DNA of 64,000 nucleotides from UBA8401 sp041665525 (GCA_041665525.1 JBAYIS010000004.1:1-64000), one strand, 5' to 3'. Positions 50,695 to 59,934 are shown, numbered from the stretch's first letter. Notes: generated by a model not told the origin, from the letters alone. Made by a program: numbers and translations.

Positions 50695-51327
50695 ATGTCC
50701 ACTGCGAAAGAATTAGTATCCATCGCGCATCGGGTTGAGGCGAAAGGACTTGTGGTCGCGACGGACGGGAATATCAGTGTCCGTCTTCCGAATGGGAATA
50801 TTTTAACGACACCGACGTCGATCAACAAAGGCCAGGTAACCGAAGCGGACTTGGTGGAATTGACGATCGACGGAACGCAGGTAAACGGAACACGGAAGCC
50901 GTCCACAGAAATACAAATGCATCTGTTCATCTATCATGAACGACAGGATGTGAATGCAGTGGTGCACTGTCATCCGGTCTATGCGACGGGATTTGCTGCA
51001 GCGGGGATTCCGTTAAAGGAAAATGTTTTTCCGGAAGTCGTCGTGAGTTTAGGAAATATACCACTCGCACCGTTTGCGATGCCGTCCACGGAAGAGGTTG
51101 CTGAATCGCTCAGGCCGTTCGTAAAACAATATGATGCAGTGCTCCTTTCCAATCATGGCGCTGTTACGTACGGTAAAGATTTGTGGGATGCATGTTTTAA
51201 GATGGAAAAGGTAGAACAAGTTGCACGGATGTTATTCATTGCTGAAACTCTTGGGGGAGCTCGCCAGCTAAATGCCGCGCAGGTTACTCGCCTTAAAGAA
51301 TTAGCCGCAACAGTTTACAAAAAATAA
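50695..51327 (+). CDS. Class II aldolase/adducin family protein (fuculose-phosphate aldolase-like)
   Basis: A 210-aa zinc-dependent aldolase of the L-fuculose/ribulose-phosphate class. ATDGNISVRLPNG near the N-terminus, metal His in VVHCHPVYATGFAA, and LSNHGAVTYGKDLWDA near 150-165 with another metal His. Length matches FucA-type aldolases. The substrate is uncertain; in some Bacteroidota such genes act in methionine-salvage-like or sugar pathways. It follows metF by 21 nt on the same strand and may be co-transcribed. Confidence 0.9.
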   Translation: MSTAKELVSIAHRVEAKGLVVATDGNISVRLPNGNILTTPTSINKGQVTEADLVELTIDGTQVNGTRKPSTEIQMHLFIYHERQDVNAVVHCHPVYATGFAAAGIPLKENVFPEVVVSLGNIPLAPFAMPSTEEVAESLRPFVKQYDAVLLSNHGAVTYGKDLWDACFKMEKVEQVARMLFIAETLGGARQLNAAQVTRLKELAATVYKK

Positions 51328-51424
51328 ATCATATTACATTTATCATCTACAGTAATTGGTAAACGGATTCCTTTGCTGAGCATCCGTTGCCGGTCAATAG
51401 AAGGGGAGTTACGTTATCGTTTCG

Positions 51425-52489
51425 TTGGTACGCAGGATCTTGATTCCCGCACTTTGTATAATCACGTTTGCATTCCCGCAGTCACAACATTATTTCTATT
51501 CCGGACCCCGTGCCGGATCGGAAATGATGTACAATCCTGTTACTCTGATTTTGAATGGCAGTTATGATGTGCTGCAATTCGAGGGGGAAACGAAACATCT
51601 CGATATGGTTCGTTACCGGCAAGCCGGTGCTCAGGTGATCTATAATCTTACGAGTCCATTAGCCGTTATATCCCGGTATGGAGGTTCAAAATTCCTCCGG
51701 CAGGAGCTGCTTCCGCTCTCTTTCACTCCTACCAAAATGCAATGGTGGCCGAATTACAATCTGCATCTTTTGGGAGGCGGGATGACGTTTGTGAAGATGA
51801 CGGAATGGTACGATTATTATGGATTTCCGAATCCCCAAGTGTCATCACTGGCGACTATGGCAGTCTACCACTATCTGAATGAAGTGGTCGAAATGCGGAA
51901 TCACACAGGGGATAATGTCGATCCGATTTCGGATGTTTACATATTCGACATCGGCGGGATTCTGCTCTTCAGTTCGGACAATGTGAAACAGTTTTTTAGT
52001 CAAACAGTGGTGATGTCCGACTGGTCCGGACAGCCTCTCTTTTCACTTCGGGACGGGACACTTTCCAACAACGGACAATTCTTTTCCTTCAAATGGAAAA
52101 TTCCGACACTCGATCACTGGCATCTCTTCTATCTCTCCGGTGTGGAAGGAATTGTCGGTCTGTCATATAGAAAAGATGATGGTGCATCGATTTCCGCCGC
52201 TGCCGGTATGATCGGATCGAGGAGGAATACGCTGAACCGTCACACGTTTGAACAATCTGTCAGTCTGCAATGGCGTGCCGGACTGTTTTATGACCAGGAC
52301 AATTCACTCCTTGCTTCGCTCTATGTCAGCGGACTTCCTACCGAAATGATCAAGCTCAATATCTATCCTGGTTACATCGATTTTGCCGGGCTCTTCTTTG
52401 GAGGAGTTCTCAGTGTCTCGCAAAACGGACATGCAACCTTTGGTTTGACGATGAATTGGTTCCCCGGTGTATCAATGTCCACCAACTAA
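51425..52489 (+). CDS. Exported, outer-membrane-like protein of unknown function
   Basis: A 354-aa protein with a signal peptide (cleavage after FAFPQS) and alternating aromatic/polar beta-strand-like segments through the C-terminus (for example FAGLFFGGVLSVSQNGHATFGLTMNWF), which suggests a beta-barrel or outer-membrane association. The start is TTG 51425; in-frame stops upstream leave no better option, and a purine-rich AAGGGGAG lies 16 nt upstream. I recognise no family. It follows the aldolase gene after 97 nt and precedes octamer array 3 by about 125 nt. Confidence 0.65.
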   Translation: MVRRILIPALCIITFAFPQSQHYFYSGPRAGSEMMYNPVTLILNGSYDVLQFEGETKHLDMVRYRQAGAQVIYNLTSPLAVISRYGGSKFLRQELLPLSFTPTKMQWWPNYNLHLLGGGMTFVKMTEWYDYYGFPNPQVSSLATMAVYHYLNEVVEMRNHTGDNVDPISDVYIFDIGGILLFSSDNVKQFFSQTVVMSDWSGQPLFSLRDGTLSNNGQFFSFKWKIPTLDHWHLFYLSGVEGIVGLSYRKDDGASISAAAGMIGSRRNTLNRHTFEQSVSLQWRAGLFYDQDNSLLASLYVSGLPTEMIKLNIYPGYIDFAGLFFGGVLSVSQNGHATFGLTMNWFPGVSMSTN

Positions 52490-52794
52490 AAATTACTTTG
52501 AGAATGCTTGTGAATGTGTGTATTTTGTTTTCACTGTTTGTCACGGACAGAGTCTACGACACAATTATCTTTTAAGTCAATTGAATGGTAGTGATTGTCT
52601 CGAAGAAATTCATAGATTGAATCATTGAACCATTGAATCATTGTAACATTGCAACATTGAATCATTGAATCATTGAATCATTGAATCATTGCAACATTGA
52701 ATCATTGAAACATTGAACCGATGAAACAATGAACCGATGAATCAATGAACCGATGAACCGATGAACAAATGAATCAATTTCTCGAGAGGTGTTC
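52490..52794. other. 305-nt spacer containing octamer array 3
   Basis: About 125 nt of unique sequence without a gene, then array 3 (52615-52774) and a GAGAGG ribosome site for the four-helix-bundle gene. Confidence 0.7.
52615..52774. repeat. Octamer array 3 (20 units of 8 bp)
   Basis: Thirteen CATTG-type units (mostly CATTGAAT; the first is GATTGAAT) followed by seven CAATG/CGATG-type units, all in register. It ends 20 nt before the start of the four-helix-bundle gene. Confidence 0.9.
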
Positions 52795-53157
52795 ATGTAT
52801 CAACAGGAAGAGCTGAAGCTTCGTTCGAAGAAATTCGCATTGCAGATCATTTCATTGTTTAAGGCATTACCGAAATCTGATGATGCGAGAGTGTTGGGAA
52901 AACAGTTGCTTCGTTCCGGGACATCAGTTGCGGCAAACTATCGGGCATCATGTAGAGCAAGATCAAAAGCGGAATTCATTGCGAAGATCGGAATTGTCGT
53001 TGAAGAGGCCGATGAGACTGTTTTGTGGATGGAAATGTTGACCGAATCCGGGATACTTCCGATACAAAAAACAGAACTGTTGTTGAAAGAAGGGAATGAA
53101 CTGCTAGCAATCTTTGCAGCATCGTACCACACGGCTAAATATGGAAAAAACTCTTGA
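52795..53157 (+). CDS. Four-helix-bundle protein (23S rRNA IVS/S23-like)
   Basis: 120 aa from ATG 52795 (GAGAGG site 6 nt upstream; a GTG at 52789 is less likely). Hallmarks of the four-helix-bundle family are present: LRSKKFALQIISLFKALPK, LGKQLLRSGTSVAANYRASCRARSKAEFIAKIGIVVEEADETVLWMEML and the closing LLAIFAASYHTAKYG. Relatives are encoded inside some 23S rRNA intervening sequences and as Avd accessory proteins of diversity-generating retroelements; most free-standing copies have no known job. Its stop codon overlaps the start of octamer array 4, and array 3 lies just upstream. Confidence 0.9.
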   Translation: MYQQEELKLRSKKFALQIISLFKALPKSDDARVLGKQLLRSGTSVAANYRASCRARSKAEFIAKIGIVVEEADETVLWMEMLTESGILPIQKTELLLKEGNELLAIFAASYHTAKYGKNS

Positions 53158-53452
53158 ATTGAAACATTGAAACATTGAACCATTGTAACATTGAATCATT
53201 GAAACATTGAAACATTGAAACATTGTAACATTGCAACATTGAATCATTGCAACATTGAATCATTGCAACATTGAACCAATGAATCAATGAACCAATGAAT
53301 CAATGATCCGATGAACCAATGAACCAATGAACCAATGAACCAATGAACCAATGAACCAATGAACCAATGAACCAATGAATCAATGAACCAATGAATCAAT
53401 GATCCGATGAACCGATGAACCAATGAACCAATGAACCAATGAACCAATGAAC
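53157..53452. repeat. Octamer array 4 (37 units of 8 bp)
   Basis: Fifteen CATTG-type units (CATTGAAA, CATTGAAT, CATTGCAA) then 22 CAATG/CGATG-type units (mostly CAATGAAC), in perfect register. It starts at the last base of the four-helix-bundle stop codon and ends 10 nt before ddl. Confidence 0.9.
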
Positions 53453-53462
53453 TATTTTTTCT

Positions 53463-54584
53463 ATGAATAAATTAAAAATCGGAGTTCTTTTCGGCGGCCG
53501 CTCGGCAGAACATGAAGTCTCTCTCGTTTCTGCTGCTTCTGTTATCAATGCACTGGATAAATCGAAGTATGACGTAGTTCCGATCGGAATTACAAAAGAC
53601 GGCAGATGGCTGCATGCAGTAAATGCAATCCAACTGCTGAAAGATCATTCACCGATCGAACAACTTCCCGAACATGTGTTGCTGCCAGATCCGCGCAAAC
53701 AGTCACTCGTAAATATCAGCGGTGCGTTTCCGCAAAATGCACAGAAGATTGATGTCATCTTTCCGGTGATTCATGGGACCGGAGGAGAGGATGGAACGAT
53801 TCAGGGATTATTCGATCTGGCTGATATTCCGTATGTCGGCGCCGGCGTACTAGGGTCTGCCGTTGGCATGGATAAAGTAATTGCAAAACAGTTATTGGAA
53901 AATGCCGGCCTTCCGGTAGCGCCGGGAATATCGTTTCTCTATTCTCAATTCCTAAAAAAACCAAAACAGTTTGTAGAGAATATTGAAAAGAAATTGAAGT
54001 ATCCCTGTTTTGTAAAACCACCGAATCAGGGATCGAGCGTCGGTATCAGCAAAGCGCACAATAAAAAGGAACTGATTGCAGCAATCCATCTTGCCGGGGA
54101 ATATGACCGGAAGATTCTGGTGGAGAAGGCTGTTCTGAAACCGAGAGAGATCGAACTCAGTGTGATGGGGAATGACGAACCGATGGTCTCTCTGCCTGGA
54201 GAAATCGTTCCGTCCAACGAGTTTTATGATTATGATGCAAAATATGTGGATGGAAAATCGGTCGCACATATTCCGGCAAAACTCCCTAAGACTGTTATTA
54301 AAAAATTGCAGGAGTGTGCATTAAAAGCGTATGCAATTCTGGACTGCTCCGGAATGGCGCGAGTTGATTTTCTTGTCCAGCGGAACGGGAAGATCTTTCT
54401 GAATGAGATCAATACTATCCCCGGTTTTACTTCCATCAGCATGTATCCGAAAATGTGGGAAGCGTCCGGCATCCCGTATCCCGAATTGCTGGACCGGCTG
54501 ATCGGCTATGCTATTGAACGGCACACGACGAAAAAGAATTTAAAAACAATATATACACCAAAAACAGATTGGTATAAAGAATAA
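53463..54584 (+). CDS. ddl: D-alanine--D-alanine ligase
   Basis: A 373-aa ATP-grasp enzyme that makes the D-Ala-D-Ala dipeptide for peptidoglycan. Conserved features: GVLFGGRSAEHEVSLVSA near the N-terminus, FPVIHGTGGEDGTIQGL (about residues 98-114), VKPPNQGSSVGISK (about 182-195) and RVDFLVQ with FLNEINTIPGFTSISMYP near the C-terminus. Length is typical. The start lies 10 nt after octamer array 4, so the array would be in its leader. Confidence 0.97.
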   Translation: MNKLKIGVLFGGRSAEHEVSLVSAASVINALDKSKYDVVPIGITKDGRWLHAVNAIQLLKDHSPIEQLPEHVLLPDPRKQSLVNISGAFPQNAQKIDVIFPVIHGTGGEDGTIQGLFDLADIPYVGAGVLGSAVGMDKVIAKQLLENAGLPVAPGISFLYSQFLKKPKQFVENIEKKLKYPCFVKPPNQGSSVGISKAHNKKELIAAIHLAGEYDRKILVEKAVLKPREIELSVMGNDEPMVSLPGEIVPSNEFYDYDAKYVDGKSVAHIPAKLPKTVIKKLQECALKAYAILDCSGMARVDFLVQRNGKIFLNEINTIPGFTSISMYPKMWEASGIPYPELLDRLIGYAIERHTTKKNLKTIYTPKTDWYKE

Positions 54585-54609
54585 GCTTCGTAGATTATCG
54601 CAATACCGG

Positions 54610-54642
54610 TGCCGAATCTATTCTCTCAGAATGGAATCGGCA
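54610..54642 (+). terminator. Probable terminator of ddl
   Basis: A 15-position stem (TGCCGAATCTATTCT with AGAATGGAATCGGCA, one mismatch and one G-U), loop CTC, followed by TTGTTGATTT. Only a weak T-tract follows. Confidence 0.5.
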
Positions 54643-54740
54643 TTGTTGATTTAAACTGCTTTGCGGCGTCCTTTACAACTATCTTTTCGGTACTGTGTGA
54701 TAGGAAACATCGACAGATGTGGAATCGGACAAACGAATCT

Positions 54741-54768
54741 TTGACCCGTCATATCTTTTTATTATACT
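54741..54768 (+). promoter_or_regulatory. Predicted promoter of the CNB-DUF1003 / LytS operon
   Basis: TTGACC (54741-54746), 16-nt spacer, TATACT (54763-54768), 38 nt upstream of the start at 54807. Among the best matches in the window. Confidence 0.6.
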
Positions 54769-54806
54769 GTACGCGCTGGGGAATATGAACCATCAATGAG
54801 AATGCT

Positions 54807-55676
54807 ATGATCAGCAAAGAATTCCTCTCGAAAATACCGATCTTTAAATTCCTTCCGGAAGAGGATCACATCTCACTTGTGAGCTTGTGGAGAATGAAAT
54901 CCTTGAATGCCGGCGAAGTTCTTTTTCGAAAGGGAGAACCGGGTTCTTCCATGTATGTCATTGAAGAAGGCGAAATCGAAATCGTACTGCCGGTCGATCC
55001 GCCGGTAAATGAAGTTCAGCTGTCAATCATGCGGGAAGGTGAATTTTTTGGAGAGCTGTCGCTCTTTGCCGATACGCCGCGCACCGCGACGGCGCGGGCT
55101 TCGGTTGATACGAAACTCGTGGAAATGCAGCGGGGAGATTTTATTACGTTCGTGATGGAACGTCCTTCCATCGGCATTTCCATGCTGAGCGAAATGGCGA
55201 AACGCTTGCAACTGACGAATGAGTTGATCACTTCGCTTGCATCGAAGAATCTCAACGAAGAGATCGAAGAAAAACTGACATTCGGCGACCGGGTTGCCGA
55301 TAAGATCGCCGAGTTCGGCGGAAGCTGGAGATTTATCATTTCATTCGGTGCGTTTATGGCAATGTGGATCGGGATTAATGCATTGCAAATTATCGCACAG
55401 CCGTTCGATAAGTATCCATTCATTCTTTTAAACTTAATGCTCTCCACCGTAGCTGCACTGCAGGCACCGGTGATAATGATGAGCCAGAACCGCGCGCAGA
55501 AGAAAGACCGTCTGAAAGCAGATCTGGATTATCAAGTGAATGTGAAATCCGAATTGATGCTGCAACAGATGCACCAAAAAATGGACCGGCTGCTGGAAGA
55601 AGAGTTGGGGCATATCCGCAGGGAAATTACGATCATGCGGCCGATCGTGCAAAAAAAGAAACGAAAGAAAAAATGA
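54807..55676 (+). CDS. Cyclic-nucleotide-binding domain protein with DUF1003 membrane domain
   Basis: 289 aa. Residues about 1-130 form a CNB domain (FRKGEPGSSMYVIEEGEIEI and GEFFGELSLFADTPRTATARA, the latter holding the phosphate-binding cassette with its Arg). Residues about 160-285 carry the DUF1003 region: FGDRVADKIAEFGGSWRFI, two hydrophobic helices, APVIMMSQNRAQKKDRLKADLDY and a charged helical tail. The fusion suggests a cAMP- or nucleotide-responsive membrane protein. It overlaps the following histidine kinase by ATGA and so probably acts in the same pathway. Confidence 0.9.
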   Translation: MISKEFLSKIPIFKFLPEEDHISLVSLWRMKSLNAGEVLFRKGEPGSSMYVIEEGEIEIVLPVDPPVNEVQLSIMREGEFFGELSLFADTPRTATARASVDTKLVEMQRGDFITFVMERPSIGISMLSEMAKRLQLTNELITSLASKNLNEEIEEKLTFGDRVADKIAEFGGSWRFIISFGAFMAMWIGINALQIIAQPFDKYPFILLNLMLSTVAALQAPVIMMSQNRAQKKDRLKADLDYQVNVKSELMLQQMHQKMDRLLEEELGHIRREITIMRPIVQKKKRKKK

Positions 55677-56740
55677 GTTCGCGCAAACCGTTCATCATTG
55701 CCGGCATCTGGTTCTTTTTAGGATTGATCTATTCCAGTCAATCCTTTTTTTATTCTCTCAGTGTCGGACGCGAATATGTTTGGCAGCGGTCGTTGTTTCA
55801 CTCCTTCGTTTTTTGCCTGGAATGGGGGGTGTTGACGCCGTTCGTATTGAAGCTTGTCGAACGGTTCCGGCTGGATGACAAAAATCTTTACCGAAATGTA
55901 ACATTGCATTTCTTTATTGGAATCGGTGTTGCCGTTCTGCAGCAGACTGCCTACGTGCTGTTCACAGATTTTGTGGAAAATGGATTCGCGTTCTCAAGAA
56001 CATTCTCCGGTTATCTTCCATCTATCGTTGGTTTCTTTGAATATGGCGTGTTAATGTATTGGTCTATCGTGTTTGTTCACCACGCTGTCGGATATTATCG
56101 TCGCTACCAACAAGAAGAGCGCCGGAGCGCCCAGTTGCGGACTGAACTGATGGAATCGCAGCTTCAGGCGCTGAAGATGCAGCTGCAACCCCACTTTCTT
56201 TTTAACACGTTGAATGCAATTTCCGTATTGGTGAAGAAGGAGCCTGTTCTTGCCCAAAAAATGATCGTACGTTTGAGCGATCTGCTGCGCTTAACGCTGG
56301 AACGGGGTTCGGAAAACGTGGTGACACTGGAACAAGAGCTGGAATTTGTGAATACGTACCTTGCCATCGAAAAAGTCCGGTTCGGCGACCGGCTCACAAT
56401 AAAAACAGAAATTGCGGAAATGACACTCCAGTCACTTGTCCCGACATTTATTCTGCAGCCGCTGGCAGAGAATTCCATCCGTCATGGCGTCGCGCACCGG
56501 TCGGGAGAGGGGTGGATCAAAATTCAATCTACTCAAAAGGAGCAAACACTTTTCTTGAGTGTAAGTGACGGAGGAACACGGTCAACGCGATCAAAGAAAC
56601 AGAACGACGGATTTGGCGTCGGACTGGAAAATACGCAACAACGGCTCCGTCAATTATATGGAAATGCATTTCAGTTTGATATTCAGGAAAACAATCACAA
56701 CGGACGTACCGTGACACTCGCGATTCCGTTAACAAAATAG
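55673..56740 (+). CDS. LytS-type sensor histidine kinase, pair 1
   Basis: 355 aa. Four or five hydrophobic segments (about 1-145) form the membrane sensor. The His_kinase-type catalytic core (PF06580-like) begins with QLQPHFLFNTLNAISVL, where the phospho-acceptor His lies; the ATPase half follows with PLAENSIRHGV and GVGLENTQQRLRQLY. These kinases pair with LytTR response regulators; the next gene, 9 nt downstream, is one. Translation overlaps the upstream CNB-DUF1003 gene. Confidence 0.93.
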   Translation: MSSRKPFIIAGIWFFLGLIYSSQSFFYSLSVGREYVWQRSLFHSFVFCLEWGVLTPFVLKLVERFRLDDKNLYRNVTLHFFIGIGVAVLQQTAYVLFTDFVENGFAFSRTFSGYLPSIVGFFEYGVLMYWSIVFVHHAVGYYRRYQQEERRSAQLRTELMESQLQALKMQLQPHFLFNTLNAISVLVKKEPVLAQKMIVRLSDLLRLTLERGSENVVTLEQELEFVNTYLAIEKVRFGDRLTIKTEIAEMTLQSLVPTFILQPLAENSIRHGVAHRSGEGWIKIQSTQKEQTLFLSVSDGGTRSTRSKKQNDGFGVGLENTQQRLRQLYGNAFQFDIQENNHNGRTVTLAIPLTK

Positions 56741-56749
56741 TTCTTCTTT

Positions 56750-57532
56750 GTGGGACACTTGGTAAAATTCGTAAACAATATTACCGCAATCATTGTGGAC
56801 GACGAGCCATTGGCCCGTCACGGTCTGCACGATATTTTGGTAGAAGAAAAGGATATTACCGTCGTTGCGGAATCTAAGGATGGCGAAGAAGCTGTTCGCC
56901 ACATCCGGAAATATTCGCCGGATGTTGTGTTCCTGGATATTCAAATGCCGGAGAGCAATGGATTTGAAGTATTGGATGCCATTCCCAAAGAGACGATGCC
57001 TTTGATTATTTTTGTGACCGCCTACGATGAATTTGCCGTGAAAGCATTCTCCGAAAATGCGTTGGACTATATATTGAAGCCATTCGACAGTGAGAGGGTC
57101 CATTCGGCATTGCACCGTGTTAGGACAATGCTTCAGATGAAGGAGCGGGCGGATTATTCGAAAAAGATTTTGGAGATTGTGAAACACTATCAATCATCCC
57201 AAAAATATATTGACCGTATTCCTATCCGCAATGCAGGGAAGATCTCGTTTGTGAGTGTCGAGGATATTATTTGGATCGACGCTGCTGCGGATTATATAAA
57301 CCTACATACAAGCTTCGGCACGTCAACCATTCGTGAATCGATTGGAGCGATGGAAGAACAGCTTGATCCCTCCAAATTTATCCGAATTCATCGTTCAACA
57401 ATCGTTAATCTTCTTTTCATCCGCGAACTGAGACCGATGGATCATGGCGAGTACACTGCACTGCTGCGACAGGGGACCATACTCACCGTCAGCCGGACAT
57501 ACAAAAAACGCCTCGCATCAATGATTAAATAA
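56750..57532 (+). CDS. LytTR-family response regulator, pair 1
   Basis: 260 aa from GTG 56750; a later start is possible because the first nine residues precede the conserved IIVDDEPLARHGL. The receiver domain (about 10-125) has the acidic pair and the phospho-Asp in VVFLDIQMPE, with the Lys switch in YILKPFD. The LytTR DNA-binding domain covers about 150-255 (ISFVSVEDIIWIDAAADYINLHT and FIRIHRSTIVN). Such regulators bind direct repeats upstream of target genes; the downstream FG-GAP and peptidase genes are candidates by position only. Confidence 0.93.
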   Translation: MGHLVKFVNNITAIIVDDEPLARHGLHDILVEEKDITVVAESKDGEEAVRHIRKYSPDVVFLDIQMPESNGFEVLDAIPKETMPLIIFVTAYDEFAVKAFSENALDYILKPFDSERVHSALHRVRTMLQMKERADYSKKILEIVKHYQSSQKYIDRIPIRNAGKISFVSVEDIIWIDAAADYINLHTSFGTSTIRESIGAMEEQLDPSKFIRIHRSTIVNLLFIRELRPMDHGEYTALLRQGTILTVSRTYKKRLASMIK

Positions 57533-57636
57533 ACTGTAACCATCTATTTCATCCCTGCAATTCTCCACTTCATCGCAAAACAGTTCATTTCCCTGCGAGC
57601 AAGATGTATTTTTTCCTCACAACAATAGGAGGAAGA

Positions 57637-59934
57637 ATGAAACAATTGTTCAGTTTGCTCTTTGCCGCAACTCTTGTCGTCCAGGCGCAATATTTCACCA
57701 AAGTCACTGTCGGTCCTCAATCCAATGACGGAGGAGATTCGCGCAGTGTGAATTGGGTGGATTACAACAACGACGGGAATCTCGATCTCTTTATTACCAA
57801 CGGACCGTCGGCAAAGGCGAACAATTTTCTTTACAAAAATAACGGCGATGGAACGTTTACCAAAATCATCGATGCTTCGGTAGTGAACGATCCCGGAAGT
57901 TATGACGGCAGTACCTGGGCGGATTTTGATAATAATGGTTTCCTTGATGTGTTTACAGCATCATGGTATGGACAGAAAAACAGTTTTCACCGGCAATTGA
58001 ACGGACACTTTGAGAAAGTAACACGCAGCGATATTGCCAACGATCAGACTTATTCGGAAACCGGCAGCTGGGGAGATTATGACAATGACGGGTATGTGGA
58101 TCTGTATTTGGCGAACAGTGCCGTCAACAAAGCAAACCGCTTGTACAAAAACAATGGAGATGGAACCTTCACCACTATAACAACCGGCAGCATTGTCACC
58201 GATGCAAAGACTTCCCGGAGCGTGGATTGGTTTGATTATGACAATGACGGCGATCTTGATATCTTTGTCGCCAATGAAGGAGGGGAGAACAACTCGCTCT
58301 ATCGAAATGACGGCGGCGGTATATTCACATCAATCACAACCGGTGCTGTGGTGAATGATGGAGGAAACTCCTTCGGCAGCAGTGTCGGTGATATTGATAA
58401 CGACGGGGATCTGGATATTTTCGTTGCCAATCATGAAAATACGGCGGCATTTTTGTACAAAAACAACGGGGACGGAACATTCGCAAAAGTCAGTGCGGAT
58501 CCTGTCGTGACACAAAACGGTTACTCCGTCGGCAGTGCATTCGGCGATCTTGATAACGACGGCGATCTTGATTTGATGGTGACGAATGCATTCAGCGGCA
58601 GCGTTGCAGCAAAAAATTTTCTGTATCTCAATAATGGAAATGGAACATTCGAGAATGTCGATACCGGCATAGTTGCGAACGATCCCGGCTGGTCATACGG
58701 CGTAGCATTCGGGGACTATGACCGTGATGGTGATCTTGATATTGCTACGGGAAACTGTTTCGGAGCGAATCAAAACAATTCACTCTATAGGAATGAAGGG
58801 AATGGTAATGCCTGGATCACGGTGAAGTCGGTCGGGACTGTTTCGAACCGTTCCGCGATCGGAGCCAAAGTGCGGGTAAAAGCTACTATCAATGGAATTC
58901 CGGTCTGGCAGTACCGGCAGGTTGCAGGTCAATCCGGTTATTGCGGACAGAATCTGGAATCCCATTTTGGATTAGGAAATGCGACGGCGGTCGATTCGCT
59001 GGTGGTTGAATTTCCTTCAGGTCAAAAAACAGTTATGACAACTGTTTCTGTGAAACAGGTTCTGACTGTAACGGAAACAGTTCCATCCGGATATTTGCGC
59101 GGAGCATTGATCGCCGATTCGCTGGACGGAAGGATTCCGTTCACTGTGCAGTTCAGCAGTCTGTCAATTGCAGATGCATCATCTCCGGTCAATTCGTGGA
59201 AATGGGATTTTCACAATGACGGTATTGTGGATGCAACAACGGAACATGCACAATGGACCTATACCGTGCCGGACACATATTCCGTCCGACTCATTGTCTC
59301 CAATGGAAGTGCCATTGATACTGTTTTTGCTGATGGTCTCATCCGGGTGCTGCGACCCGCATCGAAGCCGGTCATCACATCGTTTCTTCCAACTGTAGCG
59401 GATACCACTATACCGAAAAACGGGAAAGTGACCTTTGCAGTTTTCGTTCTGGATACATCCGATTCTCCGGTCCGATTCGTTTGGACGAAGAACAGAGCGG
59501 TGCAGGCTTCTGTTATCAACTCACTATCGTATGTATCTGCAATTTTCCAACCGGCACCGAGAACAGATACTATTTCTGTGGAAGTCTTTAACGATTTTTA
59601 TTCGATCAAAAATATATGGTTTGTTCATGTGGCGAATCCCGCCGGCATTGGCAGCGAAGATGCTTCAATTCTGCAATATCAACTTGCCCAAAACTTTCCC
59701 AATCCGTTTAATCCCGAAACAAAAATTCAATTTTCCATTCCTGTTTCGGGCAGAGTACAGTTGCGCATATGTGATGTTCTGGGACGGGAAGTCGCACTGT
59801 TGTTGAATGAGGAACGAGATGCGGGAATACACTCTTTCATGTGGGATGGAAGTTTTTTGGCGAGCGGGATCTATTTCTGCACTCTGCACGCTGGGTCTTT
59901 TGTTGATACTAAGAAACTGGTATTGGCAAAGTAA
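57637..59934 (+). CDS. T9SS-exported FG-GAP/ASPIC-UnbV repeat protein
   Basis: About 765 aa from ATG 57637 (AGGAGG site 3-8 nt upstream; an ATG at 57604 would lengthen the signal unreasonably). Signal peptide ends QAQ. Seven VCBS/FG-GAP calcium-type repeats of the form YDNDGDLDIFVAN span about residues 35-385; an ASPIC/UnbV segment follows (about 400-480, RSAIGAKVRVKATING and SHFGLGNATAVDSLVVEFPSG). A PKD-like domain is near 490-590, an Ig-like stretch next, and the C-terminus is a type A sorting domain (NFPNPFNPETKIQFSIP, SGIYFCTLHAG, KKLVLAK). Secretion by the type IX system to the surface is expected. Confidence 0.92.
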   Translation: MKQLFSLLFAATLVVQAQYFTKVTVGPQSNDGGDSRSVNWVDYNNDGNLDLFITNGPSAKANNFLYKNNGDGTFTKIIDASVVNDPGSYDGSTWADFDNNGFLDVFTASWYGQKNSFHRQLNGHFEKVTRSDIANDQTYSETGSWGDYDNDGYVDLYLANSAVNKANRLYKNNGDGTFTTITTGSIVTDAKTSRSVDWFDYDNDGDLDIFVANEGGENNSLYRNDGGGIFTSITTGAVVNDGGNSFGSSVGDIDNDGDLDIFVANHENTAAFLYKNNGDGTFAKVSADPVVTQNGYSVGSAFGDLDNDGDLDLMVTNAFSGSVAAKNFLYLNNGNGTFENVDTGIVANDPGWSYGVAFGDYDRDGDLDIATGNCFGANQNNSLYRNEGNGNAWITVKSVGTVSNRSAIGAKVRVKATINGIPVWQYRQVAGQSGYCGQNLESHFGLGNATAVDSLVVEFPSGQKTVMTTVSVKQVLTVTETVPSGYLRGALIADSLDGRIPFTVQFSSLSIADASSPVNSWKWDFHNDGIVDATTEHAQWTYTVPDTYSVRLIVSNGSAIDTVFADGLIRVLRPASKPVITSFLPTVADTTIPKNGKVTFAVFVLDTSDSPVRFVWTKNRAVQASVINSLSYVSAIFQPAPRTDTISVEVFNDFYSIKNIWFVHVANPAGIGSEDASILQYQLAQNFPNPFNPETKIQFSIPVSGRVQLRICDVLGREVALLLNEERDAGIHSFMWDGSFLASGIYFCTLHAGSFVDTKKLVLAK

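Noticed and set aside
53244..53447. Minus-strand open frame over octamer array 4
   Set aside because: Same artefact as in array 2; repetitive FIGSLVHW-type translation arises from the repeat unit.
34303..53452. CRISPR array interpretation of the octamer repeats
   Set aside because: Units are 8 bp with no unique spacers, and no cas genes are present.
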